64,000 bases of DNA from Gp13-AA77 sp035578005 (GTDB lineage Bacteria; Acidobacteriota; Terriglobia; UBA7540), in assembly GCA_035578005.1 (NCBI GenBank), contig DATJYK010000465.1:9508-73507 (forward strand), in the 5' to 3' direction. Both the position numbers and the translations under genes were made by a program. Below the pieces are notes generated by a model, which was not told where the DNA came from, ran no database searches, and saw nothing but the letters and a program-made list of their open reading frames with translations. Shown piece after piece: positions 1 through 8,753 of this stretch. Numbering within the stretch: position 1 is the first letter of the stretch; the number at the start of each line of letters is the position of its first letter.

Positions 1-1007
1 ATGCCGTGGTGACGATCATCATCCGCCAGATCGCCCATGATCCAAACGCCGGGATGGTTCATTTCCACGATCGCCGAGATGCGCTCTGCCGTCCCAAACC
101 AGAGCACCGGCACGGCCACAGGACGCGGCACGGGATTGCCGTCCAGCGCGACAACCTCAAACGTGTGGCCGGGCAGAGCCATGCTGCGGATCTCCGTAGC
201 GCTGCCGTTGAGAATGTGAAACAGCACGCGCTGGCCCTGCTTCACGCGAATGGGCTCGCCGTGGCCGAGCATGCGGCCGTTGATGGTGAAGGAGTCGTAG
301 CCCACTTCGTAGCCGTGGGGCATACCCTTGGCCAGCGACGCTTTCATCGCCGATTCACCTTTTTCTTGGAGAGAGAGCGCGCGCGTGGCGGGCGAGAGAA
401 AGTCCATCTGCATGTCGCCGCCCTTGCTAAACGTGGGCTGGAATTCTTTGAGCACCAGAAACACTTCGCGGTCGTAGCGGCCCGGGTCGCTCTTTGGCTC
501 GATGTAGACGGCACCCACCTGCCCGCTGTATTGGCCGGCAGCCAGATCGGCGCCCGCCCGGTTGTGCGTGTGGTAGAAGCGCAGTCCGGCGGGCTGAGGT
601 GTGAACGTAATGGCGCGCTTGCCGTGAGCGGGAATGTAGGGCGTACCCTCTTCGGACGCGCCATCAACATCAACGGGAACTTTCTGGCCGTGCCAGTGCA
701 GTTGCTCGGGCGTATCGGTATCGTTGTAAATATCAATGGTCACCGGCCGCCCTTCCTTGAACCGCAGCAAGGGGCCGGGAAACTGGCCGTTGTAAGTGGT
801 GGCGGAAACGATGCGATTGGGCGCGATCTCTACCGCCGAGGCCTGAATGTGAATGGTGTAATCGGCGGTGGCGGCACCGGCTTGTGCACCGCGCGGCCCG
901 GCGTTCGCAGCCACAGCATCGAGGGCAGAGTGCGCGGCCTTCCCGAGATCGAGCGTGGCTGTGACGGCGCCCGCTCCAGCCCAGGTGATAAAGGTTCGAC
1001 GATCCAT
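1..1007 (-). CDS. Multicopper oxidase, Tat-exported (3' end outside window)
   Basis: The first 335 residues of a multicopper oxidase; the C-terminus lies beyond base 1. The protein opens with a twin-arginine leader (MDRRTFITWAGAGA), so export in folded form by Tat is expected. A first cupredoxin domain spans about residues 50-165 and carries two HxH copper-ligand pairs (LHWHG at 103-107, FYHTH at 144-148). These belong to the type 2/type 3 trinuclear centre of the family. The last HCH-type ligands cannot be checked. A clear GGGAGG lies 6 bases upstream of ATG 1007. Substrate is not predictable (laccase-like or metal oxidase). The family call is firm. Confidence 0.88.
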   Translation of the reverse strand, partial: MDRRTFITWAGAGAVTATLDLGKAAHSALDAVAANAGPRGAQAGAATADYTIHIQASAVEIAPNRIVSATTYNGQFPGPLLRFKEGRPVTIDIYNDTDTPEQLHWHGQKVPVDVDGASEEGTPYIPAHGKRAITFTPQPAGLRFYHTHNRAGADLAAGQYSGQVGAVYIEPKSDPGRYDREVFLVLKEFQPTFSKGGDMQMDFLSPATRALSLQEKGESAMKASLAKGMPHGYEVGYDSFTINGRMLGHGEPIRVKQGQRVLFHILNGSATEIRSMALPGHTFEVVALDGNPVPRPVAVPVLWFGTAERISAIVEMNHPGVWIMGDLADDDRHHG

Positions 1008-1043
1008 TGGGCCTCCCTCAAGGTTCGAGGTTAGCACACAGAA

Positions 1044-1115
1044 TTGATTCATTGGCTCATTGACTCAATGAGTCAATCACCCGATCACCCGATGGCTCGA
1101 TCACCTGATCACCCG
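1044..1115 (+). repeat. Short tandem direct repeat before tatD
   Basis: A run of near-identical short units built from GATCACCCGATG and TCAATGAGTCAATCA-like words sits between the divergent oxidase and TatD genes. It is translated only if an upstream ATG (1044) is used, giving an unlikely N-terminus with SPDHPM twice. It is therefore better read as leader DNA. Confidence 0.5.
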
Positions 1116-1958
1116 ATGACCCGATTCGTTGATTCTCACGCTCATCTCGATGCCGCGCAGTTCAACGGTGACCGCGAAGCCGTCATCGCACGTGCGCAGG
1201 AAGCGGGTTTACGCTACGTGCTATTGATTGCCGATCTGACGCGGCCTGAGAGCATGCGAGCCGTAATCGACCTGGTTGAGCGGCATCAGAATTTCTATTG
1301 GGCTGCCGGGATCGATCCTCATGAATCGGCCAAAGCGCAGGAAGAGCACTTCCAGACCTTGGCGGAGGCCGCGCAGCACCCCAAGTTTCTCGCCGTGGGT
1401 GAGATCGGGCTGGACTATTACCATGACTATCCGCGCGATGATCAAAAGCGCGTGTTTCTACGCCAAATCGAGCTGGCGCGGGAGATCGAGCGGCCGATCA
1501 TCATTCACTGCCGCGACGCTTGGAGCGATGTGCGCGAGATCCTCCGGCAGCGGCTGCGACCGCATGATGACAATGCCGCCTGCGAGGCCTCGCTCGCCGC
1601 GCCCGAATCATCGGACGAACCACGAGCGGGGATTCTCCATTGCTTTACAGGCGCCGTGGAAGACGCGCGCGAGCTCCTGACACTCGGTTTCTACGTCTCG
1701 TTCGCGGGCAACATAACATACAAGAAAGCCGAGAATCTGCGCGAGGCGGCGCGTTTGATTCCGCTGCAACGGCTGCTTTCGGAAACGGACTGCCCTTACC
1801 TGGCGCCAGTGCCGCATCGGGGCGAGCGCAATGAGCCGGCGCGAGTGCGTGAGGTGACATGTGAGTTGGCGCGTCTCCACGGCTTGCCCGAAGATGTGAT
1901 GGGGCGGCAACTGGTGGAGAATTTCGCGCGGCTGTTTGAGCTTGGGAAGGGCCTTTAA
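1116..1958 (+). CDS. TatD-family metal-dependent hydrolase (DNase)
   Basis: Amidohydrolase-fold nuclease of the TatD/YcfH family, predicted to be a cytoplasmic 3'-5' exonuclease or deoxyribonuclease. Visible metal-site motifs in order are DSHAHLD at the N-terminus, EIGLDYY, IIHCRDA, LHCFTG and SETDCPYL near the C-terminus, which is the complete family set. The 280-residue length is usual. I chose ATG 1116 (MTRFVDSHAHLD) because family members begin a few residues before the HxH motif; the longer ATG at 1044 would translate a simple repeat. A palindromic repeat follows the stop codon. Confidence 0.92.
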   Translation: MTRFVDSHAHLDAAQFNGDREAVIARAQEAGLRYVLLIADLTRPESMRAVIDLVERHQNFYWAAGIDPHESAKAQEEHFQTLAEAAQHPKFLAVGEIGLDYYHDYPRDDQKRVFLRQIELAREIERPIIIHCRDAWSDVREILRQRLRPHDDNAACEASLAAPESSDEPRAGILHCFTGAVEDARELLTLGFYVSFAGNITYKKAENLREAARLIPLQRLLSETDCPYLAPVPHRGERNEPARVREVTCELARLHGLPEDVMGRQLVENFARLFELGKGL

Positions 1959-1968
1959 CACGCCCGGG

Positions 1969-2065
1969 CGCAGTCATTCCCGCGAAGGCGGGAATCCACT
2001 TCATTGACGCCTTCTTTTTCCAAGGACTTCTATAATGGATTCCCGCCTTCGCGGGGGATGACTGC
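1969..2065. repeat. Palindromic repeat R (copy 1)
   Basis: Inverted repeat of about 97 bp. The left arm at 1971-1998 contains GTCATTCCCGCGAAGGCGGG and the right arm at 2036-2065 is its reverse complement. The same element recurs at 16517-16613, 24448-24597 and 39329-39421, with half-copies at 25719-25746 and 21679-21707. A transcript could form a long hairpin, so it may end tatD transcription, but it lacks a U-tract. Confidence 0.85.
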
Positions 2066-2215
2066 GCCTCAAAAGGGGTTCCGCACAGCAAATGACACCA
2101 GGACCGATCCAACTCGGGTCTTTCTTCGCCGCGCCATTTATGGGAACATGAGCGCTCCAGGTTAATCTAAGCTTTGCGCGGCAAAGGCGTAGCTGAAAAG
2201 CTGGTGGAGAGCGGC

Positions 2216-3205
2216 GTGGCATCGACGATTGTGACGGTAAAGGACGTATTCGACCTCGTCCGCGGCGACCTGGCGAAAGTTGAGGAGGAGTTCGCCCGTC
2301 AGACCGTCTCCAGCGTGCAGCCCATCACTGAGATCGGTCAGTATCTGTATAACGGAGGGGGCAAGCGCCTGCGGCCGGCCCTGCTGCTGCTGGCGGCGAA
2401 GCTTTGTGGTTACGAGGGTCCGGCAGCCATCCGCTTGGGCGCGGTGATGGAGATGATCCATACGGCCACGCTCGTGCACGACGACATCCTCGACGAGGCC
2501 GAAACGCGGCGCGGGCGCCCATCCACCAATTCCCGGTGGGGTAATCATCGCAGCCTACTGGCGGGCGACTGGCTGTACATGCAGGCCTTCAACATCGCCC
2601 TCACGGAGCGCAATTTCCGAATCCTGGATCTGCTCATCGGCCTCACTCAAGTGATGGTGGAAGGCGAGATGGTGCAGCTTACGCTCCTGCGGCGCATCGA
2701 TGTGACCGAGGACGATTACTTTGACCTGATCTACCGCAAGACGGCAGCCCTCTTCGCCGCCTGCTTCCGTCTGGGTGCGCTGCTGGCCGGAAAGGATGAG
2801 GCCGTTGAGACCCACCTCAACTCCTGCGGAACGAACCTGGGGCTGGCGTTTCAGTTGATCGATGATGTTCTGGATCTGGCGTCATCTGAAGAGCGCCTGG
2901 GCAAGCCCGTCGGTAACGACTTGCGCGAAGGCAAAGTGACCCTGCCCCTGATTCTGCTGCTGGCGCAGTGCCGGCCGGAGGAACGGCTGAAGGTGGCGCA
3001 CGTGCTGCAAGACGGCGGCTTCCAGCGAGTCTCGCTGGCGGAGATTCAGGCGCTGGTGGAGCAATACGGTACACTTGAGGCGGCCCGCGTGCGGGCTCGA
3101 GACCTGGCACAGCGCGCGGAGCAGGAGCTCGAGGGTTTCCCGGACTCCATCTACCGGGATGCGTTGCGATCCCTCGCCGGCTTCGTCATCGAGCGCCAGT
3201 CTTAG
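2216..3205 (+). CDS. Polyprenyl diphosphate synthase (IspB-like)
   Basis: Trans-isoprenyl diphosphate synthase that would build the long isoprenoid chain of quinones or of undecaprenyl-type carriers by adding isopentenyl diphosphate to an allylic starter. The protein shows GGGKRLRP near residue 45, the first aspartate-rich motif DDILDEAETRRGRP, and the second motif DDVLD with GNDLREGKVTLPLILLL after it. These are the hallmarks of all-E synthases. I prefer GTG 2216 because GGAGAG precedes it; a TTG at 2174 would add 14 residues and has no ribosome site. Length (329 residues) is normal. Chain length cannot be read from sequence with confidence. Confidence 0.9.
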   Translation: MASTIVTVKDVFDLVRGDLAKVEEEFARQTVSSVQPITEIGQYLYNGGGKRLRPALLLLAAKLCGYEGPAAIRLGAVMEMIHTATLVHDDILDEAETRRGRPSTNSRWGNHRSLLAGDWLYMQAFNIALTERNFRILDLLIGLTQVMVEGEMVQLTLLRRIDVTEDDYFDLIYRKTAALFAACFRLGALLAGKDEAVETHLNSCGTNLGLAFQLIDDVLDLASSEERLGKPVGNDLREGKVTLPLILLLAQCRPEERLKVAHVLQDGGFQRVSLAEIQALVEQYGTLEAARVRARDLAQRAEQELEGFPDSIYRDALRSLAGFVIERQS

Positions 3206-3251
3206 CGCTGAGTTGCAGCAAGTCATTGGCCCGCTGTGCTGCGCCCGTGAG

Positions 3252-3839
3252 ATGCGCCCGGAAATTGAAATCAAGCTGGCCTTGCAGGACCCTGCCGCAA
3301 CGCTCCGCCGGCTTGCGGAGCTTGGTTTTCGGCGCGTCCACCGGCGGAGTTTTGAGCAAAATACCCTCTTCGATTTTCCCGATTCGCGGTTGCGTAGCGC
3401 GGACAGTCTTCTGCGCCTGCGCCTCGAGGGAAGGCGCAGCCGGTTGACGTTCAAGGGGCCGCGCCTAAACCACGACCGGTTCAAGGAAAGGCTCGAAATC
3501 GAGACTGACGTACGGGACGGGCCGGAGACGGCAAGGATCCTGGTGGCCCTGGGACTTCGCGATGCCTTCCGCTACGAAAAGTTCCGTACCGTTTACCGGC
3601 GGCGCGCCGATCCTGACCATGCGGAAGTGGCGTACGACGAAACGCCTATCGGGACCTATCTTGAGCTCGAAGGCCCGAGGCGATGGATTGACGAGACGGC
3701 GCGGGCCCTCGGCTTTAGACGCCGCGAGTACATCACGGCAAGCTATGGCCGGCTTTATTTTGATTGGTGCCAGGCGCAGGGCCGGGAGCCCACGAATATG
3801 GTCTTCCTGGGGGTTAGCGGCAAAACGAAGGGCGAGTGA
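3252..3839 (+). CDS. CYTH-domain protein (class IV adenylate cyclase/triphosphatase-like)
   Basis: A 195-residue CYTH-fold protein. The diagnostic ExExK signature appears at the start as EIEIK (residues 4-8). Charged strands follow (RLRLEG, RLTFKGP, ERLEIETDV, YDETPIGTYLELEG) that line the phosphate tunnel in the family. CYTH enzymes act on triphosphates: some make cAMP, others hydrolyse thiamine triphosphate or inorganic triphosphate. The sequence does not decide between these. ATG 3252 puts the signature where it belongs; upstream in-frame starts lie inside the preceding synthase gene. It lies 46 bp after that gene and may be cotranscribed. Confidence 0.85.
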   Translation: MRPEIEIKLALQDPAATLRRLAELGFRRVHRRSFEQNTLFDFPDSRLRSADSLLRLRLEGRRSRLTFKGPRLNHDRFKERLEIETDVRDGPETARILVALGLRDAFRYEKFRTVYRRRADPDHAEVAYDETPIGTYLELEGPRRWIDETARALGFRRREYITASYGRLYFDWCQAQGREPTNMVFLGVSGKTKGE

Positions 3840-3864
3840 CTCTTGCCCCTGTTTAGGCTATACT
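3836..3864 (+). promoter_or_regulatory. Candidate sigma70-type promoter for tatA1
   Basis: GTGACT at 3836-3841 and TATACT at 3859-3864 are 17 bases apart, ahead of the first tatA gene. Only hexamer resemblance supports it. Confidence 0.3.
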
Positions 3865-3968
3865 GTGGCTGTGTTACGGTGTCTTGCCTGCCGGGCGTAG
3901 TGTGGCCCAGGCGCCGCTTCGAGTAGGTCAACCGCGCAATTCCGTCTCGCAAGGCCGGGAGGTTTTGA

Positions 3969-4220
3969 ATGGAAGGGTTGTTTCAACCGACCCATTTGCT
4001 TTTGATCTTAGCGATTGTCCTAATTCTCTTCGGTCCGGGAAAGCTGCCCGATCTTGGAAGGGGGCTCGGCAAGGGCATCCGCGAGTTCAAAGACGCAATG
4101 AAGGGCGGCATGACCAACGAATCGAGTAGCTCGACTACCGAGGTGGTGAAGAAGTCGGAGACGGCAGTCACGGCCGAAGCCGCAAAAGAGGAAGAGAAGG
4201 TCGGGCAAGCCAAAGGTTGA
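3969..4220 (+). CDS. tatA: Sec-independent translocase TatA/TatE protein (copy 1)
   Basis: An 83-residue TatA-type pore subunit for export of folded proteins. A single N-terminal membrane helix (about residues 9-21, LLLILAIVLILFG) leads into the FGPGKLPDLGRGLGKGIREFKDAMKG hinge and amphipathic helix region that defines the family (positions 21-45). A flexible Ser/Thr/Glu/Lys-rich tail follows. GGGAGG precedes the ATG. A second, shorter paralogue follows 98 bp downstream. No TatB or TatC gene is in the window. Confidence 0.95.
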   Translation: MEGLFQPTHLLLILAIVLILFGPGKLPDLGRGLGKGIREFKDAMKGGMTNESSSSTTEVVKKSETAVTAEAAKEEEKVGQAKG

Positions 4221-4318
4221 GAACAAGCAACCAGCATGGCGGCCCTGTTGGAGAGCCTCCGAAATAGTACGACTTGATGGGAGGCGGTTGAGCATTTGGT
4301 GCCCAGGAGGTTTGAATT

Positions 4319-4489
4319 ATGGAAGGTTTATTGCGGCCCACCCATCTGCTGTTTATTTTGCTGATCGTCTTGATTATCTTCGGTCCCGGCAAGTTGCCTG
4401 ATCTCGGCCGGGGCCTCGGAAAGGGCATTCGCGAATTTAAGGATGCCATCAAGGGCGGAGCAGAGCCTGACAGCAGCAAGAAGTCATGA
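4319..4489 (+). CDS. tatA: Sec-independent translocase TatA/TatE protein (copy 2, 56 aa)
   Basis: A short paralogue of the preceding gene, preceded by a perfect AGGAGG at 4305-4310. The protein starts MEGLLRPTHLLFILLIVLII, has the FGPGKLPDLGRGLGKGIREF hinge and amphipathic helix, and ends after GGAEPDSSKKS. It differs from copy 1 mainly in lacking the long charged tail, so the pair looks like a local duplication followed by tail loss or gain. It is intact at 56 residues, at the short end for TatA/TatE. Confidence 0.93.
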   Translation: MEGLLRPTHLLFILLIVLIIFGPGKLPDLGRGLGKGIREFKDAIKGGAEPDSSKKS

Positions 4490-4623
4490 TCGCCCGCAGG
4501 AGGGTTCTGCGATCTGAGCGGAGCGGAAAATTCCCTCATCAGGTCATGAATGACCCTTACTCCGCGCTTGAGGTCAGGCGTTTTTCGGTTTGCTCGCTTT
4601 GAGGCGTTCTCAATAGTCACCAT

Positions 4624-4698
4624 TCCTCGGTAGCTCAATGGTAGAGCATTCGGCTGTTAACCGAAGGGTTCCAGGTTCGAGTCCTGGCCGAGGAGCCA
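4624..4698 (+). tRNA. tRNA-Asn (anticodon GTT), CCA encoded
   Basis: A full cloverleaf can be drawn: acceptor stem TCCTCGG/CCGAGGA, D arm GCTC...GAGC, anticodon arm TTCGG-CTGTTAA-CCGAA with anticodon GTT at 4656-4658, and T arm CCAGG-TTCGAGT-CCTGG. The discriminator is G at 4695, followed by an encoded CCA at 4696-4698. No neighbouring tRNA was seen. Confidence 0.97.
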
Positions 4699-4750
4699 AT
4701 CCCTTCAATAGCGTAGAAGCGCGACATGCCTGACCCTATTGGGGAGCCCC

Positions 4751-4768
4751 TGTAGGGACTTTTGCAGG
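4751..4768 (+). repeat. Shared 18-mer TGTAGGGACTTTTGCAGG
   Basis: This exact 18-mer recurs at 12526-12543 in an unrelated intergenic region. It probably belongs to a dispersed repeat; the flanks do not match. Confidence 0.5.
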
Positions 4769-4880
4769 GACCGCGGTTCAACGGGCAGAACAGTAGGTAG
4801 TACTGAGGAGCAATTCTGCGGTGAAGCCTCGCCCTTTCCCGCCGCCGTGATTGATGTACGGCAACTTACAAAACTAATCC

Positions 4881-7800
4881 TTAGCCCCGCCCCGGAGGGA
4901 CCCGCACCTCGATCCGCGTGCCTTCGTCCGGCTTGGAGTTTATAGACAGTTTGCCGCCGGCCTGCCGCACTCTTTCTTCCATGCTGACTAGGCCGAGCCC
5001 TCCCCTTCGCCGGGCAGCTTCCACATCAAAGCCCTTGCCGGCGTCCTGAATCACCATCACGACCTTAGAGCCTTTCCCCTTCAGGGTGATCGAGGCGGTT
5101 TTGGCCTGTGAGTGCTTGTGGATGTTCTGCAGCGCCTCTTGCGCGACACGGTAAAAACAAATGGCCACCGCCTCCGGCAGCGATTCCGGCACGTGTTCGG
5201 CGGCGAAAGTTACGGCGATTCCGTGGAGTTTGGAAAACGCGGCACACTCGCCTTCCAGAGCCGTCCCCAATCCCAATTGCGACACCGCGGCCGGATGAAG
5301 AGTGCTCGAGAGGTCATGCATGGCCTTGGTGGCATCGCTGATCTCGCCGTGGAGGGCTTCGAGTTCTCGCGCCAAGCCCGGATGAGAGGCCTGTCGTACC
5401 AATTCTGAAACCTTCAGGTTAATGGCGCCCCACCGCGCGCCGAAGCTGTCATGCAGTTCGCGCGCGATCCTCATGCCCTCCTCTTCCGCCGTAGCCGTCG
5501 TCCGGGCCAGAAGCTGGTGAATTCTCTCCTCAGCTTCCCGGCGTGCCGTAATGTCCTCGATCACCAGCAGAATCTTCCGCGACACATCATCCGCCTGTTG
5601 GAGCTCACGCGCCCTCAGGAGCATAATCTTGCGCCCGATGACGGGGAAGTCGTGTTGCACCTCGAAGTCCACTACTTCGCTCTTCTCGGGCAGGATCTTC
5701 TCCAGCAGTTCGCGCAGGGCGAGGATATTCCATTGCCCGTTCCCCAGCTCCCATAGCAGGCGGCCTTCCGTCTCTTCCCGTTCCACGTTAAAGGTCTTGT
5801 AGAACGCGGGGCTGGCCAGGAGCACTTGAAAGTGGGAGTCCAGCACCAGCAGGCATCCGCGCATGGTTTCAACGACGGCCGACGAGTATTGTTTGAGGTC
5901 GTGGATGTCCACGAGCACCGCCAGGATGCCCTCCACCCGCTCCTGGACGTTCTCGTAAGGCCGCATGCGCAAGGCGTACCAGTGCCCCTTTTGATCCTGC
6001 ACCTCCCGTTGCACAGCAACCTTGCGCTCCACAACCTCGGCGGCCATCTGGTCCAGGTCCGCATTGCTTAGATTCGAGCGGATCTGACCGATGGGACGTC
6101 CGATGTCCGCGTCAATCAGATTCAGCAACCGCCCTGCCGTCGGCGTGAAGCGGCGAATGGTCCGGTCGTTTCCCAGAATGAAAAGGGGAATCTCGATGGC
6201 GTTGAGCACCTTGCCGAGATCGGTGGCGGTTTGGGCCAACTCCGCGTTGCGGTGCTGCAGTTCCTCGTTGACTGTGCTCAGCTCTTCATTGGACGACTGC
6301 AACTCCTCCTTGGCAGTTTGCAGCTCCTCGTTCGTACTCTGGAGCTCCTCGTTGCTCGAGAGGATCTCCTCATTGGCGGCGCGAAGTTCTTCCGCCGCAG
6401 CCTCCTGATCTTCCATGAGTGAGCGCAAATGATCCTGCGAGGAGGCGAGTTGCTGCTTCAACCGTTCCGCTTCCGCCGCCTGCGCCTTCTGCCGGGATTT
6501 TGGCGCCCCGGTTTTCTGATTCTCGGCGGCTTCCGGGCGCGGGTTCTGGAAGAGCACCAGGAAGTCCGCTCCCTTGGGCGTGCGGCCTGCGACAGGCACC
6601 ACCTCGAGATCCGTACGATAGAGGTAACCGTTGCGCTTGTAAGGAATGCCTTCCCGGCGGGCGGGCATCCCCTGTTTTTTTGCCTCCTGGATGGCGGAAC
6701 GGGTTTCCAAGATGAGTTCGGGGCGAACCAGCTTCAGAAGCTCGAAGCTGGCCTCTCCCGCTGCCGGCCGCAGAAAGGGACTGGTGTCGCCTTGAAAGTT
6801 CACCACGTGCATGTCCGCATCCACCACCATGCTGGGCGGCGCGTACCGTTCAAGCACAATGCGTTCCACCTCTTGCCGCAGGTCAAAAGTAGGGTTTGGG
6901 CGGGGCCGCAAGGGCGCCACCAGAGAGGCTCTCTCGTAATCGCCCAAGTGGAAGTCCGGCGCCGCCGCTGCGGCGGCAGCAAGTTTGGAATAAATGTTCG
7001 CTGTGCCGTCTTCGGGCGAAAAGAGATTCGCTGCCGCGGTGGCGCCTTCCGATTTGCCCAGAAGCAGAAAGCCGCTAGGCTTCAAAGCGTAATGGAAGAA
7101 CCCCAGCACGCGCCGCTGCAAGGCGGGCGTCAAGTAGATCAGCACGTTCCGGCAACTGATGAGGTCCATGCGCGAGAAGGGCGGGTCATGGGTCAGGTCG
7201 TGGCGGGCGAAGACGCACATTTCCCGGATGGCTTTGGACACCTGGTAGCCGCCCTCCATCTTCACGAAGAAACGGCGCAAACGCTCAGCCGATAGCCCCT
7301 CCACCGAGCTGTCGGTATAGATCCCCGTTCGCGCCTTTTGGACGTTGGCGTCACTGATGTCCGTGCCGAAAATCTGGATTCCTGTTTGCACAGCGGTTTC
7401 GCCCAGGTACTCTTGCAAGGTGATGGCGAGGGAATAGACCTCTTCCCCGCTCGAACAGCCCGGCACCCAGATGCGCACGGGCTCACCGGGCCCGAGGCCG
7501 TGGACGATGCGAGGAAACAACGTCCTTCGCACAGTTTCATAAACCTCGCGCTCGCGGAAAAAGGAGGTGACGTGGATCAACACATCCTGGAACAAGGCGC
7601 GAACCTCGTCGGGGTGCTCCTCCACATACTTCGCGTAGCGGGCCATGCTGTCGCATCGCCGCACCAACATGCGCCGGGATATCCGCCGCTGGATGGTGCG
7701 CTGCTTGTAGTGGGTGAAGTCCACTCCCGTGGCGGCGCGCATCAGGCGGAAGATCTTGCGGAGATGGCTATCTTCACCCGGGGGCAGCTCCGCCGATTCC

Positions 7801-8648
7801 GGCTGTTGGGCGAGTTCCAGGTAGGGGTGGCGGCGCATGCGGGCCAATTCGCGGGCGATCTTGTCGGGCGGCAACACCAAATCCACACAACCGGCCGCCA
7901 CCGCGCTTTGCGGCATGCCCGGATATTTTGCCGAATCTTCGTCCTGGGCAAACGAAATTCCTCCTTGCGCTTTGATGGCTTGCAAGCCTTTGGTGCCGTC
8001 GGAGCCAATGCCCGAGAGAATCACGCCGATGGCCAGGCTTTGCTGGTCTTCCGCCAGAGCGCTGAGGAAGGCGTCAATGGGAGTGTGCCGAATCACCCCG
8101 CCGGGCCGGGCGATCAGCCGTAATCGTCCCTTCCGAATCGTCATCTCGGTGTTGGGCGGTATCACGTACACCCAGTTGGGCTCCACCGCCATCCCGTCTT
8201 TGACCTGGGAAACCGGCATGGTGGTGTCCCGCTCGAGCAACTGGTTGAGAAGGCTCACGTGCGACGGGTCCATGTGCTGCACCAGCACGAAGGCCATGCC
8301 CGTGTCCGGGGGCAAGGCTTTGAGGAAGGAGGTAACAGCCTCCAGCCCTCCCGCCGACGCGCCGATGCCTACAATAGGAAAGGCTTTGGCGGGCGAACGC
8401 TCGGGCGGACCGGAAGCTGCAGCGGCTTCCTGCTCCGTCAATTGGCGTGAGCGTTTGCGTTCGCTATTCTTCGGCGCGGGACGTGCGCTCGCTCTTGCCC
8501 TCACGCCGCGCGACGCCGCCGCCACGCTGGGTGGATCTTCGGAAAGCTCTTTGGAATCAGCCGATTTCCTTAGAGCCACCGCTTCTCCTCTGGAAGCATT
8601 GCCAGGAATCGGACGTGAAGAATTAGACCTGGATCTCTTCTGGGCCAT
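4881..8648 (-). CDS. CheB-CheR-PAS-histidine kinase fusion protein
   Basis: A 1255-residue soluble hybrid signalling protein. A basic linker (1-88) is followed by a CheB methylesterase domain (about 89-270) with Ser98 in GASAGG, His125 and Asp217, the complete catalytic triad. A CheR methyltransferase follows (about 295-560) with VPGCSSGEEVYSLA for SAM binding. Then comes a long coiled coil of repeated NEELQS/EELQT heptads, two PAS-like regions, a HisKA_3 dimerisation domain with phospho-His in ARELHDSFG, and a HATPase ending GLGLVSMEERVRQAGG. The CheB part has no receiver, so it is not regulated in the usual way. Such fusions are thought to couple receptor-type methylation chemistry to a NarL-type phosphorelay; the LuxR regulator 105 bp upstream on the same strand is the likely partner. 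Intact. Confidence 0.93.
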   Translation of the reverse strand: MAQKRSRSNSSRPIPGNASRGEAVALRKSADSKELSEDPPSVAAASRGVRARASARPAPKNSERKRSRQLTEQEAAAASGPPERSPAKAFPIVGIGASAGGLEAVTSFLKALPPDTGMAFVLVQHMDPSHVSLLNQLLERDTTMPVSQVKDGMAVEPNWVYVIPPNTEMTIRKGRLRLIARPGGVIRHTPIDAFLSALAEDQQSLAIGVILSGIGSDGTKGLQAIKAQGGISFAQDEDSAKYPGMPQSAVAAGCVDLVLPPDKIARELARMRRHPYLELAQQPESAELPPGEDSHLRKIFRLMRAATGVDFTHYKQRTIQRRISRRMLVRRCDSMARYAKYVEEHPDEVRALFQDVLIHVTSFFREREVYETVRRTLFPRIVHGLGPGEPVRIWVPGCSSGEEVYSLAITLQEYLGETAVQTGIQIFGTDISDANVQKARTGIYTDSSVEGLSAERLRRFFVKMEGGYQVSKAIREMCVFARHDLTHDPPFSRMDLISCRNVLIYLTPALQRRVLGFFHYALKPSGFLLLGKSEGATAAANLFSPEDGTANIYSKLAAAAAAAPDFHLGDYERASLVAPLRPRPNPTFDLRQEVERIVLERYAPPSMVVDADMHVVNFQGDTSPFLRPAAGEASFELLKLVRPELILETRSAIQEAKKQGMPARREGIPYKRNGYLYRTDLEVVPVAGRTPKGADFLVLFQNPRPEAAENQKTGAPKSRQKAQAAEAERLKQQLASSQDHLRSLMEDQEAAAEELRAANEEILSSNEELQSTNEELQTAKEELQSSNEELSTVNEELQHRNAELAQTATDLGKVLNAIEIPLFILGNDRTIRRFTPTAGRLLNLIDADIGRPIGQIRSNLSNADLDQMAAEVVERKVAVQREVQDQKGHWYALRMRPYENVQERVEGILAVLVDIHDLKQYSSAVVETMRGCLLVLDSHFQVLLASPAFYKTFNVEREETEGRLLWELGNGQWNILALRELLEKILPEKSEVVDFEVQHDFPVIGRKIMLLRARELQQADDVSRKILLVIEDITARREAEERIHQLLARTTATAEEEGMRIARELHDSFGARWGAINLKVSELVRQASHPGLARELEALHGEISDATKAMHDLSSTLHPAAVSQLGLGTALEGECAAFSKLHGIAVTFAAEHVPESLPEAVAICFYRVAQEALQNIHKHSQAKTASITLKGKGSKVVMVIQDAGKGFDVEAARRRGGLGLVSMEERVRQAGGKLSINSKPDEGTRIEVRVPPGRG

Positions 8649-8655
8649 GATGACT

Positions 8656-8671
8656 CCTCCGGCTCAGGAGG
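8656..8671 (-). promoter_or_regulatory. Hairpin overlapping the ribosome-binding site of the kinase
   Basis: CCTCC and GGAGG pair around a six-base loop just before the ATG at 8648. The right half is the Shine-Dalgarno sequence itself. The fold could limit translation until opened. This is a prediction from complementarity only. Confidence 0.35.
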
Positions 8672-8753
8672 ATGGACGTGAGTATATCTGAAAATCAGGT
8701 GCAATTGCGGCGAGGCGGAATACTCCCGCCGGGCCCGTTACGCGACCTGACCT

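Noticed and set aside
1044..1115. Extended N-terminus of TatD
   Set aside because: Would translate simple direct repeats; the family motif begins directly after ATG 1116.
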